Below the pieces are notes generated by a model. The model ran no database searches. It saw only the letters and a list, made by a program, of their open reading frames with translations, and had not been told where the DNA came from. This document shows, piece after piece, positions 1-13,659 of a DNA stretch of 64,000 nt. Origin of the DNA: Sarocladium kiliense (Eukaryota > Ascomycota > Sordariomycetes > Hypocreales > Sarocladiaceae). The position numbers and the translations under genes are program-made. The stretch lies in contig JAUZTG010000020.1 in NCBI GenBank assembly GCA_030734395.1, positions 868,001-932,000 of the forward strand. The letters are read 5' to 3'. Within the stretch, counting starts at the first letter, position 1. Every line of letters starts with the position of its first letter.

Positions 1-3000
1 GTGGGACTTGGTACAGGCAAGAGCACGTCAGGCGATCGCTCAGTGGGTGATGTGACCGCTGTAGAGATTTGTACAGCGCGGCCAAATGTCGCCGGAGCGG
101 GATGTTCCAGCGGATGTCAGATGGAATTTCAACGTCTGCCAGTGCTCTCGGGGGTCAAGGTGGGGTTCGGGAGCCACAACCTTAGAGGTGGCAACAGTGA
201 CGGGCGCAGATGGAACTGGAAAGAGTGGGAATCAGTCAGCGGAGGATATTCTGTAAGCAGCGACGCGATGCTCGTCCAGGCACTTCCAGGCACCGTAGAC
301 ACCACCAAGGGGGGCCCGGAAGCTCCGGCAGGACCAGCCCGACAGGGGGAGTGTGATGTCGAGGTGGTGCCTATGGTGCCTGTGGTGCCTGTGGTGCCTG
401 CCTGGCAATTCCGCATGCAACCAGTACAGATAGATTTCCGCGTCTCTCTCAAGGGAGGGACCCACCACTACTTGCGTACCTGAGCGAGCTCTGGGCAACA
501 GTCGCCGACGCCAGTGTTCTCAGCAAGAAGTAACTGAGCCCACAGGGGAATGCTGGCGTTGTGTCTGGGCCGACGGGAACGGCGATTGAGGCGCAGAAAT
601 GAGAGACAAAAACAACAGCTGACGAGTCGGCAGGTTCCTTGAGGAATAGATTCGGAGACACTGGAAGCCCGGTTAGAACACTCAACAAGACAAGCCAATT
701 CGAGGTCCCGCGAAGAAAGAAAAGAGAAAAAAGTCAAAAGTTGCTGGTAGCTCCATCCAGCTCTGCCGCCACGCTGACGCGGATACGGTACCGTCGCGAG
801 GGATGGCAATCGCGCTACTCAGTGCGGTTGCGTATGTATTACGCCAGCGTCCCAAAGTAGCACCATCAAGGACTACTTACATCTGTGCTGCTCTTCAGGC
901 AGAGGACCAGGTATCTCCAGCCACCGAGGAAAGGGATCGAGCGCAGAAGCAAAGAACATACATGGGAGACGCGCGCGCCAGACAAGCCTCTCGCGTGGGG
1001 CAGCGTAGGGCGGGCTTCGTGCCTGTATGCTAGCGGGAGCTTCAGAAGCGTTTGCACCGCTGTGAATGGCTGACGGTGGGACCAGCCGCGAACGTGTCAA
1101 AGTCGTTGACCAATTCAAGCTTGCTCCCTGCATGAGGTTGCTACTGTGAGGGCGTCCGGAGCTGGCGTGAAGTACAAACGAGAAGAAGGGGTAACGAGAG
1201 TAAGGAGGGCAAAATAGGGAGAGAACACAGACGGACACCCAACGGACGCGAGAAATGAAGAAAGTCAACACGAAAGTCGACCCTCCTCACAAAGGGGTAC
1301 GAGGCAAACAGAATCGTAAGGTAGGGCGATCGCATAGCCCAACGGGGCACAAAGTGAGGACGGTGCCAAGTACCCAAAGTTGTGCAGAGTACCAGGCCAC
1401 GCACACAGTCGCATGCCACGAGGTACCCCAAGCACATGTATTGAACGGCTTTCGGGGATTCATGCATCAGCGGAGCAACAGAAGCAGTCCGATACGAGGT
1501 AGGCAGTGCAGTGCTAGGCGGTGCCGGGGTGGACCACAGCAAAGTCTTGGGTAAGTACATTAAGGTAAAGACGTTCGATCATTGACTGGGTTCTGACAGA
1601 CCCCATGGAGAACGATGTCGTCAGGAGTAATTTCAGCTGTCAATCACTGCGTCAATCCTCATGTCGGCCATTGCTTGAGTACGCAGGGGTGAATCAGCCA
1701 ACTTCTACGAGGAAGGAAGCTAGTGCTAATTTGCGAACCAGGTGCCTTGATACGAACACCAACATAGCAGACGTCCAACAACATGTGGTGCAAGAAACTG
1801 CGGAAAGGATGCGTACGATAGCGGCAGAGAGAAATGTCGAGCATACCTGAGCTACATTGCCACGCACGGCCACGACCGTTATATTAGGTCTGATAATACA
1901 CGGGAGGCTGCAGGCGCGATAAGAAACAGGTTCGTGAAAAATTACCTTCCATGCATGGGAGCAAGCCATCGTTTCATCACTGGCAAACCGTTACTTTTTC
2001 AGGATCAGCAATATGCTCACGCGTTGTCCTTCTATGAGATATTCAATAAGAGGCCAAGCGCGTTCGTCTTGATATGTAGCAGTAGCGACGCAGGAGCAGA
2101 TGCTCACACAATCGAAGCGAGACAGCCTGGCAATGCTGTGCGAAAAGGCATACCAGAACCCTGAGAAACAAGCTTTCCGCGTCTGCCAGGGACTGGGTTA
2201 GCTGCAACCAGCACCTTTGGTTCCTCTTCTATCCGAATCACATTCCATGCTCAGCAGGGTCCTCGCACGGTTGGATTCGATATGCTCCGGTCTAGCCGCG
2301 CGCCCATCGGGATAACAAGCTTTGGTTCCCGCCTGCCTCAGGAACCGTTCCTGATGAGCAATGCTTGACCCCAACGGCGCCGATATGTAAGTGCCAAGGC
2401 ACCTTCCAAACATCTGCGTCTCAGTATCGAAAGTCAGGGGCATCGAAGATAGCTCTCCCCTCGGTGATGCACAACAGTCCGTCCCTCCCGATCTCTGCGT
2501 GATATCTCCATAAAATATCAAGGCTAACCCCCCTGTCTGCCCCTGCAAGCGCGGCGGTAGTCTCTTGTTATCCTGCGCCAGGCGGCTTCTTAGCTCTGAG
2601 TCCCCATCAAGATCCCTCCCATCAAAAGTTAAACCCGTGGAAAGCTTGAACCCATTTCACGGCACATCCAGACCCATCCGCACAGCTCCCTGGCCTGAGC
2701 TCGGCAGGCAATCACATCGAAGAGACACGAGGAAGTGGATGCGGTGTCGACCACGGCTCCATTTTGATTGTTCTTGATCTTTCGAGACAAACAGGGTCTT
2801 CCACTCTGTCCAGCCATCAGCTCTCCGATCCCGCCCCTTGAACGACCCACTCTCAACATGGGCCTGGATGGGATCGTTGATTTCAATCCCAGCTCACCAA
2901 CCCCTGCGACAAGGAGATCGATCGAGTCGCTGGCGGTGACTGGGCGAGTATGAGATTCTTGGGCCGTAGCACTCGGTTTCCCATCCTTGTCGCCCTGAAT

Positions 3001-6000
3001 TCGGCATGGGGTGGTCATCCCATTTCCAACACAGTTACCCACTTGCAAGACGCACTAAGGTTCTAATCCAAGGACAGCCAGGTCGATGGTCTTCAAAAAT
3101 CTGGCCCGGACGTGCCGGGGGCAAGCGTGTCAATCAAAGCGCATACCCATGTCTTCCCACGATATTCCATACAAATGACGTATCTGCAAGCTTTGACGAT
3201 GGTTAGCTGCCGCGTCTCCGAGGCTATTTGCGCATGGCCCGACTCTTGCGCACAGATTACCCCTGGCAGGTGATCCGGAGTCGTCAAGCCACAGCCCCAG
3301 GTTCATGTCAGGACATATCATCCATCAATGGTTGCTCCAATTCTCTGCCACAGCCCCAACTTACTTGAGGGAAGTCTAGAGTAAGAGAGGGCACCCTCAG
3401 TTGGTGGCCCAACATTCTTCCGTCAGGGCAGGGCAAGCCGGTCCAAAATCCAGGTGAGCCTCGAGTCGCTGCTGGGCCTGCGGTTCGGCGCAATTGAGGC
3501 GACTTTCAGCTGCTAGTCATCGCGCTACTCATTGCTCGTCTCCGCAAAGAAACCGCCGGCGCGTGTCTGCGAAAAGTTCAATCGACGATTAAGGTCTAGG
3601 TTGGGGGAATCCGCGCCGGGCCCAGTGGTCCGGAACGATGCATCCTGTTGCCTGTCTGAAATGATTCGTGCGAGATGAACCATCCAGGGTAAGTCGACTC
3701 GGACGAGCTCAAGCACAACGACGACCCTCGGGTTGCGTGAGACACAATATGGTTTCTCATTGTTCGGCTGTTCATTGGACCGTCATGATGACCCGAAGCC
3801 TCCATCGGACCACTTTCCGGGGCTATCATTTCGACTGTGCCGCTTACCCAAGGTTTCTCCCCTGTGGTGCATCAGACTAACACATGCTGGACTTCATGGT
3901 CACACAAATCAGAGTATAGCGGGAAGTATGCTATACACCCTTTACAGAAATAACTGCCCGACTATGTCCAAACGAATACGGATCTATTCTGGGTCAGTAA
4001 AGGTGCTTGAAGAGATCCCGATCTGCAGAATCCCCGAATGCACTGCCCAATCTCCAGGGAAGATGGCCAGTTGGGTATCGACAGACTGGCGTCAACGAGT
4101 GCCGCACTCAAATGCGACCAATTGGCCACTCACGGCCCAGCTTTCGGAGGGTGACTAGACATGGCAGTCCTGATGCCCCGGATTGCTGAGCGATGTGGCG
4201 GCAAATCACCTCCAGGCCGTTACGCAGGCGACCGCTGCACACGCCCTTGACAGAAAACCGCCCCCTGCTACTATCTATTCTTGTCAGCACAGGCACACTC
4301 CCTCTCGCATGCGCCCGCTGATCTCTGTAGCACAGTACCGAATGCAAGAGGCAAAAGTTCAAGTTTGCTTTCCCCGTGGCGGACATGGACTCCAAGTTTA
4401 CACCGAATGCACTGTAACCTTCCGCCCACGACTGTTCCTTGGTCACAACACCAATGATTGGGGAAATTGATGCAGCTTCACTCCAACATCCCGCTAATAT
4501 CCCGTTGCTTCTGCTGCAGTCGTGATCTAGCGTGCAACCCCTGTTCCCCGGCAGTTCCTATGGACACTCGCGCATTGGTCAAATGAGCAATCTTCCGCTC
4601 GAGATCGGTAACGCAAATTCCCTTTCTTCCATTCTTCAAGGATCGTGGCAGACTCGCTCTTCTCCACTTCGGATCTTTTTCTCCCCCTTGTCTTGGTCGC
4701 TCGGGATTGTCTTCACGCAGGCGCCGATCACTGCAGGCAGTCTTTTCCAAGGCTTTCGCTTCAGGGTTGCCTCATCTGTGCGGCTTCGCCTTGTGGACCG
4801 AATGGAGTAGCTCCAAAAGAAGTCCATCCTCTTTCTGACTGGGATCATCATGATATTGGACCATTCAGGGATGCTCTCGAGTCGTTGCCCAACGTAAAGT
4901 TGCCGCAGCCGAAGTGAGGTGCAGGCCAGGGTGAGGCTGTGGTTAGTCCCGTCTAAGTAGACAACTTGCATGCTTCATTCTCGGGTACGCTGTCATCCGG
5001 GGCCCCGACATCAGAAATTCGCCCCTCAAGCACGCGAGCTGCTTATCGACTTTCAACTGGTACAAAGCACATTCTGATGGGGAAGCTCTACTTTGGTCCC
5101 GGAGCAGAACTTCAGAACGAATTGAGATTGCTTTTGTCCCGAGTGGACGGAGTTGGGCAAGGGTGACTGCATGGTGGCCACCCTAAAGCCAGCTCTGATG
5201 GGCTGCATATTCAAGAAGAGGCTCTTGCAGCCTCTCAATGGCTGGACATATCCTTGACTGAACAGCTCATCCACGAGTAGAGCCTGTTCCGATGTGGGAC
5301 TCTGCCCTTCTGCTCGTCCGGGGAGGATGTTGAGTGTGAGTTGCGACCTTGAAATGAGTTGTCGATCGGCCAGATGCGGCTATCATGACCGAGAAACATG
5401 CCTGGTCATTACTATCAGCATATGGATGAGAGGTTGTCGTTTTCGGGCTGGGAAATTGTTTGCTGTACGATGATCTGCTCGGTTGTGGCAGAGCCATGTC
5501 TGGTGTGATTCGTCAAGGGCGTGTCTGCTAAGCTTATCATCTGCCCAGTCGTACGGAGGAGGAGTCAACTAATTTTTCTAGCAGCTTGGTGAGACCTGCA
5601 TCCAGCCACTCGCTCCTATGCGTTTTCCTAGCTGTCCGACAGGTCATGGTGATCAAACCACCGAGTCTTCAGCACAAGCGCCACGCCACGTTGGACTGAG
5701 ACATCGCGGTGGTAGCGTCGGCACCCCTGGGTGTGCACTGCTGCTCACGATCTTCTGCAAGTATGTCTTCACCGCTGATGTCTGACGGGCGGTCTTTCCC
5801 TTCTCGGGCCTACTCATGTATGCTGTGCCTTGTTTTCTTGCGTTTTCATCGCCGCTTGGCCTGCAGTCTGCAAAAGGGCCACCAATGGTCAGGGGCTGAG
5901 GGGCCATGGGAACTACGAGTGGTTGGGAGCAAACAATGTGAGCCCTCCCTCAATCTGCGAGATACGGACTTGCTTAATGGGGCCTTGAAGTTTGGGTAGC

Positions 6001-7524
6001 GGCAGGCTGTCTGATTTTCTGTTGTTGTCTGCCGGGCACCTCGAGCACATTCTGGTTAGGAGTGGTTCACTTCAGCCGTATTATGAGAGCGTTGAATACA
6101 ACCACGTCCTTCTAGGAGTCCGCTATTCAGCTCAAGGGTAACTTTGTATTTATTTGACGGGTCTTGAGTTCGGAGAGACTCTTCAGATCAAGCACGAGAG
6201 GAAAAACTTAAGTGATATAGGCAAGCGGTTTCTGAGATCACAGCCCCACCAGAAGGCAATTGTCATTCAAAGCATCAATGGAGAGCCAGATATTGCAGCT
6301 TTGCTAGCCTCAGTATGACTGCTTCAGGCTCGAAGAGAATGACGTCTGCCACGAGCTTCGCTAATCACAGCTTCTGTTGCTGAGTGCGCTTTCAAGAAAC
6401 ATAAATGGAGTATAGGGTAAGCACGCAATCGCAAAGCGTTGAACACGGATACGGCACGGTGGGATTTTCAAGAGATGAATTGTCTCAATCTCACGGTCCA
6501 TACATTAAATCCCATGATGCGGTTTGCTGCAGGCGTCCGCGATGCGAGATGTTTGCACTGATTGTGGCGATTTCCAAAGAATGTGCATGCAAATACCAAA
6601 CCACAGCATCTGATTCCAACAATACCACCACCATCTTACCCCAGTACAAGCTCGCTTCGACTTTGAGGCAACGATCATCATAGCGTACCAAATTCTCGGA
6701 CCCAGCACTTACAACAAGACCTATCAATCAGAATGAAAGACAGGTATGCAATGCCTTTTTTTTTTCGCCCCCTCGGTAACGAAGCGATCCTCCTCTGTCC
6801 TCACAATCCCTGGTTGTAGATCTCCCACCTGCCTGCCGATCACTTACCGTTCCTGGCACGTTCTCGAACCGAAGCGGCCCTGAGCCACGATCGCGGGGCG
6901 GCGCCGGGAGGGCCGAAGGGGGCGCGGGGTGGGCTGAGGCAAAACGAGGGCTTTTACAGACGGGCAAGAGTTGAAGAAGGAGACGGACATGGAAGAGTTG
7001 ACGAGGACTCCGAGGATTGTGGTAATTGCTGTGCTGGGCGATCGGATAGGCGGGGTTAGGGATTATGGGGAAAGCGATTGGGATCAGATAAGGTAGACTA
7101 GGTAGTAATCGACAACGAGGCTGTGCTTCCTTTCAGGGTTCCGACTCGCGTTGATCGGCCTTCTTCTCAATCGAGTCCGAATAGCCCCTTGCAGGACACG
7201 GCAGAACAAGGGGGGGAATCAGGGCAACGGTAATTCCGGACCTAAAGCTTGTCCAGTGGTGACCCTTCCCAGAGAACGTCACGAATCCCCACCATCACAG
7301 TTCGAGCCCCACGTCGTTCGTTGATCAACCAGAATTCAGCTTCAGCTGTCCTTTCTTGTCCTTGCAACTTCTCCTCAGTGCGTGACATTGTTGTTGCTGA
7401 CCTGGTTACATTTTTGCCTCAAGCAATTCCCAGTCAACGCCCACGAGCATCGTCAAGGCATATCTCGCGATCCTCAACTCCGCCTGCATATTCGAGAACG
7501 GAAGCTCTATCCCAGTCGCCAGTC
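1..7524. other. gene-poor 5' region
   Basis: No reading frame here looks like a conserved protein, and none can be joined across introns into a recognisable family. The open frames are short (160 codons at most), overlap on both strands and have no recognisable motifs. I see no transposase, reverse transcriptase or integrase signature. Base composition is not strongly AT-skewed, so it does not look like heavily RIP-mutated repeat DNA. A short 9-bp tandem repeat lies near its left end. It could hold UTRs, non-coding RNAs or decayed sequence. The last ~270 nt before 7525 are an open in-frame 5' leader of the GST-like gene without an upstream ATG. Confidence 0.5.
361..403 (+). repeat. short 9-bp tandem repeat
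   Basis: About four imperfect copies of a GTGGTGCCT unit, with one copy carrying ATGGTGCCT. It lies in a region without a supported gene. Confidence 0.7.
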
Positions 7525-8473
7525 ATGGCGTCCCAAGATGCTCCGTATACGCTCCATTACTTTCCCTTTTCGCTGTACTCAATCATGGTCCGATTTGGAT
7601 TCGAAATTGCAGCGAGTTTAGACCTCGAGACGTCGCCAAAGTACCAGCTCAAGCTCCTCAACTTGCACGAGGACGAGGAGGTCTCCGAAGCATACCTTAC
7701 CGAAGTTAACTCCAAGGGACAGGTGAGTTTTTCAACTACCAGGAAGGGACATATTCTAGGACAGCTATTGATTTCAGCCTCGCGATTATCTAGGTTCCCA
7801 CGTTGACCTCTCCATCATTACCGGCACCCATCACAGACAGTCGCGACGTCTCCAAGTGGCTTTGCGAACAACAACCACTCCTGGTACCCGCCGAGCACCG
7901 CGAGACCATTGATCGACTCATGGATGCACTATATGCCTTCCATGCCATGGCAGTCAGCACACATGAGAAGGATCGAATCCACGGGGTACCCAATCTTGCA
8001 GCCGCAATGCTTGAGCGCAGCGACATCAGTGAGAAATACCGCCGTGCTCTCGAGATGAAGAGCGTCTTGTAAGTAGGACCGCGAGAAGTAATGACCGACG
8101 AGCGGGGCTAATCTTGGTGCTTGCTGTCTACAGCCACGACACGAACTACTGCCGAACTCTCGAGCGCGATAGTGTCGAACAGACCGAGAACTTATGCCGA
8201 GCGTTCACATCTGCACTGGACGAGATCCTTACAACGGCCGGGAGGACCGAGGGACAACGTTGGCTTCTGGGTGGACCTACGATCATCGATGCCCATGCTG
8301 TACCCTTGATCTCCAGGTTACTGGAAATGGAGAGGTCAGAGCTGGTCCCTTCAACAGTGGAAGCGTATGCAAGAAGCGCTATGGAGTCGAAAGAATGGAT
8401 CAGAACGACTCATGGCAGGGGAACGGTGTTCAGGGCCCGGTACGGGCATGTACGAGCCCTTCAACCGCTATGA
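7525..8473 (+). CDS. glutathione S-transferase-like protein
   Basis: Predicted 270-aa soluble GST-fold protein. Three exons: 7525–7722, 7794–8068 and 8134–8473, with GT–AG introns of 71 and 65 nt. The start is the first ATG in frame (MASQDAPYTLHYFPFS); the frame is open upstream but has no ATG. Residues 7–90 match a thioredoxin-like GST N-terminal domain: a beta strand and Ser/Tyr-containing loop (PFSLYS), then, across the first splice junction, the G-x-VPTL stretch that forms the conserved cis-Pro loop, followed by a DSRDV segment resembling the glutathione-contacting E/DS motif. The remainder is helical and fits a GST C-terminal domain, with a WLLGGPTIIDAHAVPLI segment resembling the family's ‘D-hAD’ N-capping region. 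Substrate is unknown; such proteins are common and diverse in fungi. Family assignment is good, specific function open. Confidence 0.8.
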
Positions 8474-10517
8474 AGGAGACGTGATATGTGACTGAGACTA
8501 CTGACGGCGGCTAGACGCCGCTGCGCCGAGTCTTCACAGTAGGAAGCTCGAAGTTCTCGCGCTGTGATGTCGGACATGGAGTCTTGGTCTACTGGTTCGA
8601 TTCAAAGGTGTAGCGCAGGACGTTTCCCTTACTGTTTGGGTGTTGTCGGCTCAAGAAACCGGAAAATGTTGGACACAAGTTAGTACGATAATGGAAAAGA
8701 AACCTGGTACTGAAAAATTGGCGAGGCACGAACGTACTCCGTGCGCTTAGAAGAGCTGTGAGATGTTCTAGAAAATCAGCCCTGGTCGTTGTGGACATGC
8801 GCATCCGCGGATAGCCGCACAGGTGCACCGGCTCGGCAGTTCCAAGGTCAAGTATCGTGTCAAGGATTGCGTCCAATGAGACAAATATTCCGATACGGTG
8901 CTGAAAGCTTGTGAAGACAGGTCTCTTGACAGCTGGTACGGTACCACGGCATTCGTCATGCAAGTGCATGGCCGACTACCGAAGCGCTGAGTAAAAGGCA
9001 AACATGCATGAAAATGCCATTCACGGCATCGAACGACAGTCCGTGACCGACGGATTGGTGAGTCTAACCGTATTGAACAGTACCGACGATCCAGTAACGG
9101 AGGCCCGTTGCGTGCCTCACTGCGTGCGAGGTGCACCCTTCTTACCGTCGACCCCCAAAGGGACCGTGGCCGTGCCTGCAAAAGTGCCGGAGCCAGTGGC
9201 ATGTGGAGGCAAATCCAAAAGTTCCGGTGCGAAAAAGTTCCCTTGGTGGTAGAAAGAGTCATCGTAAGCCGAACGAACCCCAACGGATTGGACAGAGCCT
9301 GCGTTTGTCTGGCATTTGCGAAAAAAGTCTGTAGGCACGATTCGTTCCAATTGAGGGTCGCGATCGTCTCTTGCATATGCGCGCGGTATCTAGACTGGCC
9401 TGGCTTCTCTTGATATCACATCTGGGGCTATAGCACAGGCCAGGCAAGATAAGGGCTGTTCAGCCAGTGCAGAGGAGAGGGTGGGTTGTACCGAAAAGGG
9501 CTGTCGTGGCGTTTCCGAGCTGAAGTCTGGGCTTGGCCGGCATAATCTATCGTGAACAGGGGGAGTTGGTGGTCCCTTAATTGCTGAGATAACACAGAGA
9601 ATGGCCTGGACATAGTGTCAGTTGGTGTTCCACTCCATATTGAGGATTCTGATCGATCGAACGGATGGTGTACGTTCATCCGTTAGTATTAGTAGCAGAA
9701 CCCCGGAAGACGCCAGCCGGGAGGAGAGTCATTCGGTGGGATTAGGATTTGGCCGGGGATGGGCGGGCAGTGGGTGGTTAGGTTACCTTACGCCTCTTTT
9801 GGAAGGTGTCTGAGTGTGTGGAAGGCCGGCAGAAGGGTCTGGGAAGGATTGGATCCGAGGCACGATGGGGCTACGATCGACGAGAAAATGAAGCGCAGTC
9901 GAGGGAGAAGTAAGTCGTGACTGTCACGTTGTCGCATGAAAGACTCGTCGCGATGAGATGAGCGACTGGGAGTTCTCATTTCCCCAGGATGGAATTGACG
10001 AACACGGCACTGCGCCTCGCAGGGGGCCCTCCCCAGGTGATGATAACCACTGTAGCTCCCGTGCCGGCGCCTGTGCGCACTCGTCGTCCCACGCATCTTG
10101 GCACTGGTCTAGCGATGCCCGCTCGCTGAGTCCCGAATGCTCCAGGCACTGGCCACCCACTGAGGTCCTGTCACGGTACGGGTCCTCGTACTAGCAGCAG
10201 CGCCTAGAAGCCGCCCAGCCTCAACCCCCAGAGACGCTTCCACTCTTCCTCCTCTCTCTTCCTCACCACCGAATCCAACATCGTCAGGATTGGCGCGCCC
10301 AACAATACCCTCGACCCCAGAGAAGGGCTCATTCGCCAGCTCGCCTCTTCTCGCGTCGTGTCGAGCGGACGACTAACCCACGACTGCCTCAAAGATATAT
10401 CTCCGACCGACGATCGTTACCTGCTGGAACACACTCCACCCCCCGCTTCCTGCGCTCGCGACACTATACGATTGACTTCGAAGTCGTCTTGCCGACGAGC
10501 GACCGACATCCGCCACG
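8474..10517. other. intergenic region
   Basis: About 2 kb between the GST-like gene and the OPT transporter. It contains open frames on both strands, the longest 202 codons at 8768–9376 (−), without recognisable motifs or codon-use signs of a gene. The right part (about 10,200–10,517) is C/T-rich and fits a promoter and 5' leader of the transporter. Confidence 0.5.
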
Positions 10518-13169
10518 ATGCTGAACGCCGCCAACATGAGGCCGAACTTCTTTCGGAAGCGAGGCGAGGCTGAGGAGATCACGCCTGTCTCTGGTCCGAT
10601 TGAGGCGCAGGCCGAGGCGACCGGTATCGACCACTTCAAGTCGCTGAAGCAATTCGAGAAACTCCACAAGCTGGATCCCAACTTGCCTATTGATGAACTG
10701 AATGATGTCGACGCTGCTATCGCTACGGGGAATGCCGAGAAGGGCATTGAGATTGAGCATGCGCTCATGGAGGATAACAGTCCTTACCCAGAGGTACGCA
10801 CTTCGCCAGACATTCATTCGCCTTATCGCACGAGTTGCGATGATGGTCCTCAACGACGGATATCGACAAGGAGGCAGATGATGATGATGAAAGGAGGACT
10901 AACCGAATGACAGGTTAGAGCCGTCGTCCGGAATTATGATATCGATGTTCCCGCCAATACCATCCGCGCTTGGGTGATCGGTCTATTCCTGTGCACAGTC
11001 GGCTCAGGCGTCAACATGATATTTTCTCTGCGGAACCCGAGCATCACTGTCAACACCTACGTCGTTCAGTTGGTCGCTTACCCGATTGGCCGCGCTTGGG
11101 ACATGGTCATGCCCGATAGGGAATGGAATCTTTTCGGTCTCAAGTTTAACCTTCGCCCTGGCAAGTTCAACTACAAGGAGCATGTGGTCATTGTGGCCAT
11201 GTCCAACGTGAGTGATAACCTCATCGACTTGTCAAGCGAATGGATCAGCGAGCTAATTCGTCACAGGCTGCTTATGGTGGTGGTTCTCTTTACTCGACGG
11301 ACGTCCTAATTGCGCAGAAACTTTTCTACGGCCAGGACTTCGGCTGGGCCTTCCAGATGCTTTTCGGCATCACCACGCTTTGTACCGGCTACGGCCTCGC
11401 TGGTCTGGCCAGACGCTTCCTCGTCTGGCCTGCTGCCATGATCTGGCCTGCGGATCTTGTCAACTGCGCCCTCTTCTACACGCTCCACGATCACTCACGA
11501 TCTGATCCCTCAAAGACGAATGGTTGGAGCATTGGTCGCTACAAGCTCTTCCTAATCATCGGCTCGGCATCGTTTGTGTGGTACTGGTTTCCCGGATGGA
11601 TCTTCCGTGGCCTCTCATACTTCACCTGGATTTGCTGGATTGCTCCGAACAATGTCGTTGTTAACAAGCTTTTCGGCGGCTACACTGGGTATGGTCTGAT
11701 GCCTATCTCCTTCGACTGGACCGTCATCAGTGGATACGTGGGATCCCCCTTGATCCCACCTTTCCATGCCATCGTCAACACTCTGATTGGTATCTTTGTC
11801 TTCTTCATCTTTGCCTCCATGGGCATTCACTTCAGTGGCACCTGGTTCGCCGACTACCTGCCCGTACAGTCCTCTGAGTCTTACGACAACACCGGTGCTG
11901 TCTACAACACCTCCCGCATCCTCGACGCCAACTACCAGTTCAACGAGACTGCGTACATGGAGTACTCACCGCTGTACCTCCCCACGCAATTTGCACTTGC
12001 TTACGGTCTGTCTTTTGCTGCCGTTGCCGCTGTCATTGTTCACGTTGCGCTGTACCACGGCCGGGATATGTGGCGCCAGTTCAGGCTCGCTCGACACCAG
12101 GAGGATGATGTGCACATGCGTCTCATGAAGAAGTATCGTGATGCGGAGGATTGGTGGTATGCCCGTAAGTTGCCTCAAACTTCTCTCCTGTCTTGTACTT
12201 CGCTGACCAGAAATAGTCCTCTTCATCGTCATGGTCGCCATCTCTTTTGGCGTCGTTACTGGCTGGCCCACTGGTTTCCCAGCTTGGGCTTATGTCATTT
12301 GCATTCTGATTCCCATCGTTTGGCTGATTCCGATTGGCATCATTCAAGGTATCACTAACGTCCAGCTCGGTCTTAATGTCCTTACCGAATTCATTATCGG
12401 TTACATGGTTCCCGGTCGCCCTCTTGCCATGATGATGTTCAAGACCTACGGCTATATCTGCATGGGCCAGGCTCTGTACTTTGCGCAAGATCTCAAGCTT
12501 GGCCACTATATGAAGGTTCCGCCGCGAGTGATGTTCTCCTCGCAGGTCATTGCGTCTGTCTGGTCCGCCATCCTGCAGATCGCTGTGATGAACTGGGCTC
12601 TCGCCAACATCCCCGACATCTGCACCCCTGACCAGGCCAACAGCTACACTTGCCCTGGCACCCGCGTTTTCTACACTGCCTCTGTCGTCTGGGGAGTCAT
12701 TGGACCTGCACGCATCTTCAGCGGCACGGCTATGTACTCGTCGCTGCAGTGGTTCTGGCTCGTTGGTCTCGTCACGCCCATTATCACCTGGCTGCTCGCC
12801 CGCCGCTGGCCCAAGTCCATGTGGCGCTACATCAGCACGCCCGTCATCTACGGTGGCCAAGGCATGCTCCCTCCGGCTACCGTATACATCTACCTCTGCT
12901 GGGGCATTGTCGGCGTAATCTTCAACTTCTTCATCAAGCGCCGATACACTGGCTGGTGGTTGCAGTACAACTACATTACATCTGCGGCGCTCGACTGCGG
13001 CCTCATCATCTCAACGCTGGTCATCTTCTTCACGCTTTACATGACAAGCGCAGATCACCCGAGCTGGTGGGGTAACACGACGGCGCTGCACACGGCTGAT
13101 CTGACGATCAAAGCCATCAAATCCCATGTTGCGCCTGGCGAGACCTTTGGACCGACTTCATGGCCATAA
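10518..13169 (+). CDS. OPT-family oligopeptide transporter
   Basis: Predicted 806-aa plasma-membrane proton-coupled transporter for small peptides (OPT/PTR2-unrelated superfamily, peptide-type clade). Four exons: 10518–10793, 10914–11207, 11267–12164 and 12217–13169; all junctions are GT–AG and in phase. Family hallmarks are visible: an acidic/amphipathic cytosolic N-terminus of about 90 residues, the SPYPEVRAVV motif (split by intron 1 after PE), a first membrane helix with GSGVNMIFSLRNPSI, a PGKFNYKEH segment, and the KVPPR motif (‘KIPPR’ in the family) in HYMKVPPRVMFSS. Roughly 14–16 hydrophobic helices follow. The C-terminus WWGNTTALHTAD is also typical. Length fits the family (about 750–900 aa). 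The substrate (tetra/pentapeptide, glutathione or siderophore-like peptide) cannot be told from sequence. Confidence 0.95.
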
Positions 13170-13439
13170 TGCATGATATGCTGCGTCTGTTATTGTGTTT
13201 GAAAAGATCAGTGGCCCGGCTCCTTTGCAGATTTCTTGTATATAACTATATAAGCTCGGTATATGATGGAAGGAACGGAGTTTGGATTGGGATTTGTTTC
13301 ATTTTCTGGGATAGTTGCGAGCGAGATCTGAAATTTATGACCATGATGTACGATTGCATTGAGTCTGTGTATGATTCCGTGCTAACTAGCCAGATTATGT
13401 TGACCTACGCCGTGGTGATGTATCTCTAATCCCTGTTAG

Positions 13440-13606
13440 CTGCAAGAATAGTCTCTAAAGTAGCAGCAGGAATAGTCATCAAATTAGCAACACGAATAGC
13501 GACAAAATAGCAGCAAGAACAGTCACCAAGTTTGCAGCACCAAGAGCGATATAATAGCAACAAGGATAGCAACCAATTTAGTCGCAAGAATAGCAACACA
13601 AATAGC
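13440..13606 (+). repeat. degenerate minisatellite, left arm
   Basis: Tandem degenerate units of roughly 10–17 nt built around GCAAGAATAG / ACGAATAGC / AAAATAGC on the + strand. The core R-A-R/A-A-T-A-G recurs about a dozen times. It faces the array at 13660–13765, where the same core is on the other strand. Confidence 0.75.
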
Positions 13607-13659
13607 TGGATGTGTTGCACATCTTCCTAGAACTATCAGGGGTTTATTCTCATTGAGCG

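Noticed and set aside
8768..9376. 202-codon open frame on the minus strand
   Set aside because: No recognisable domain, overlapping open frames on the other strand, no gene-like start context. Cannot be excluded as an orphan gene.
10794..13169. Idea that the hydrolases, transporters and oxygenase of the window form a secondary-metabolite cluster
   Set aside because: No polyketide synthase, NRPS, terpene synthase or pathway regulator is present and the genes are spread among housekeeping genes.
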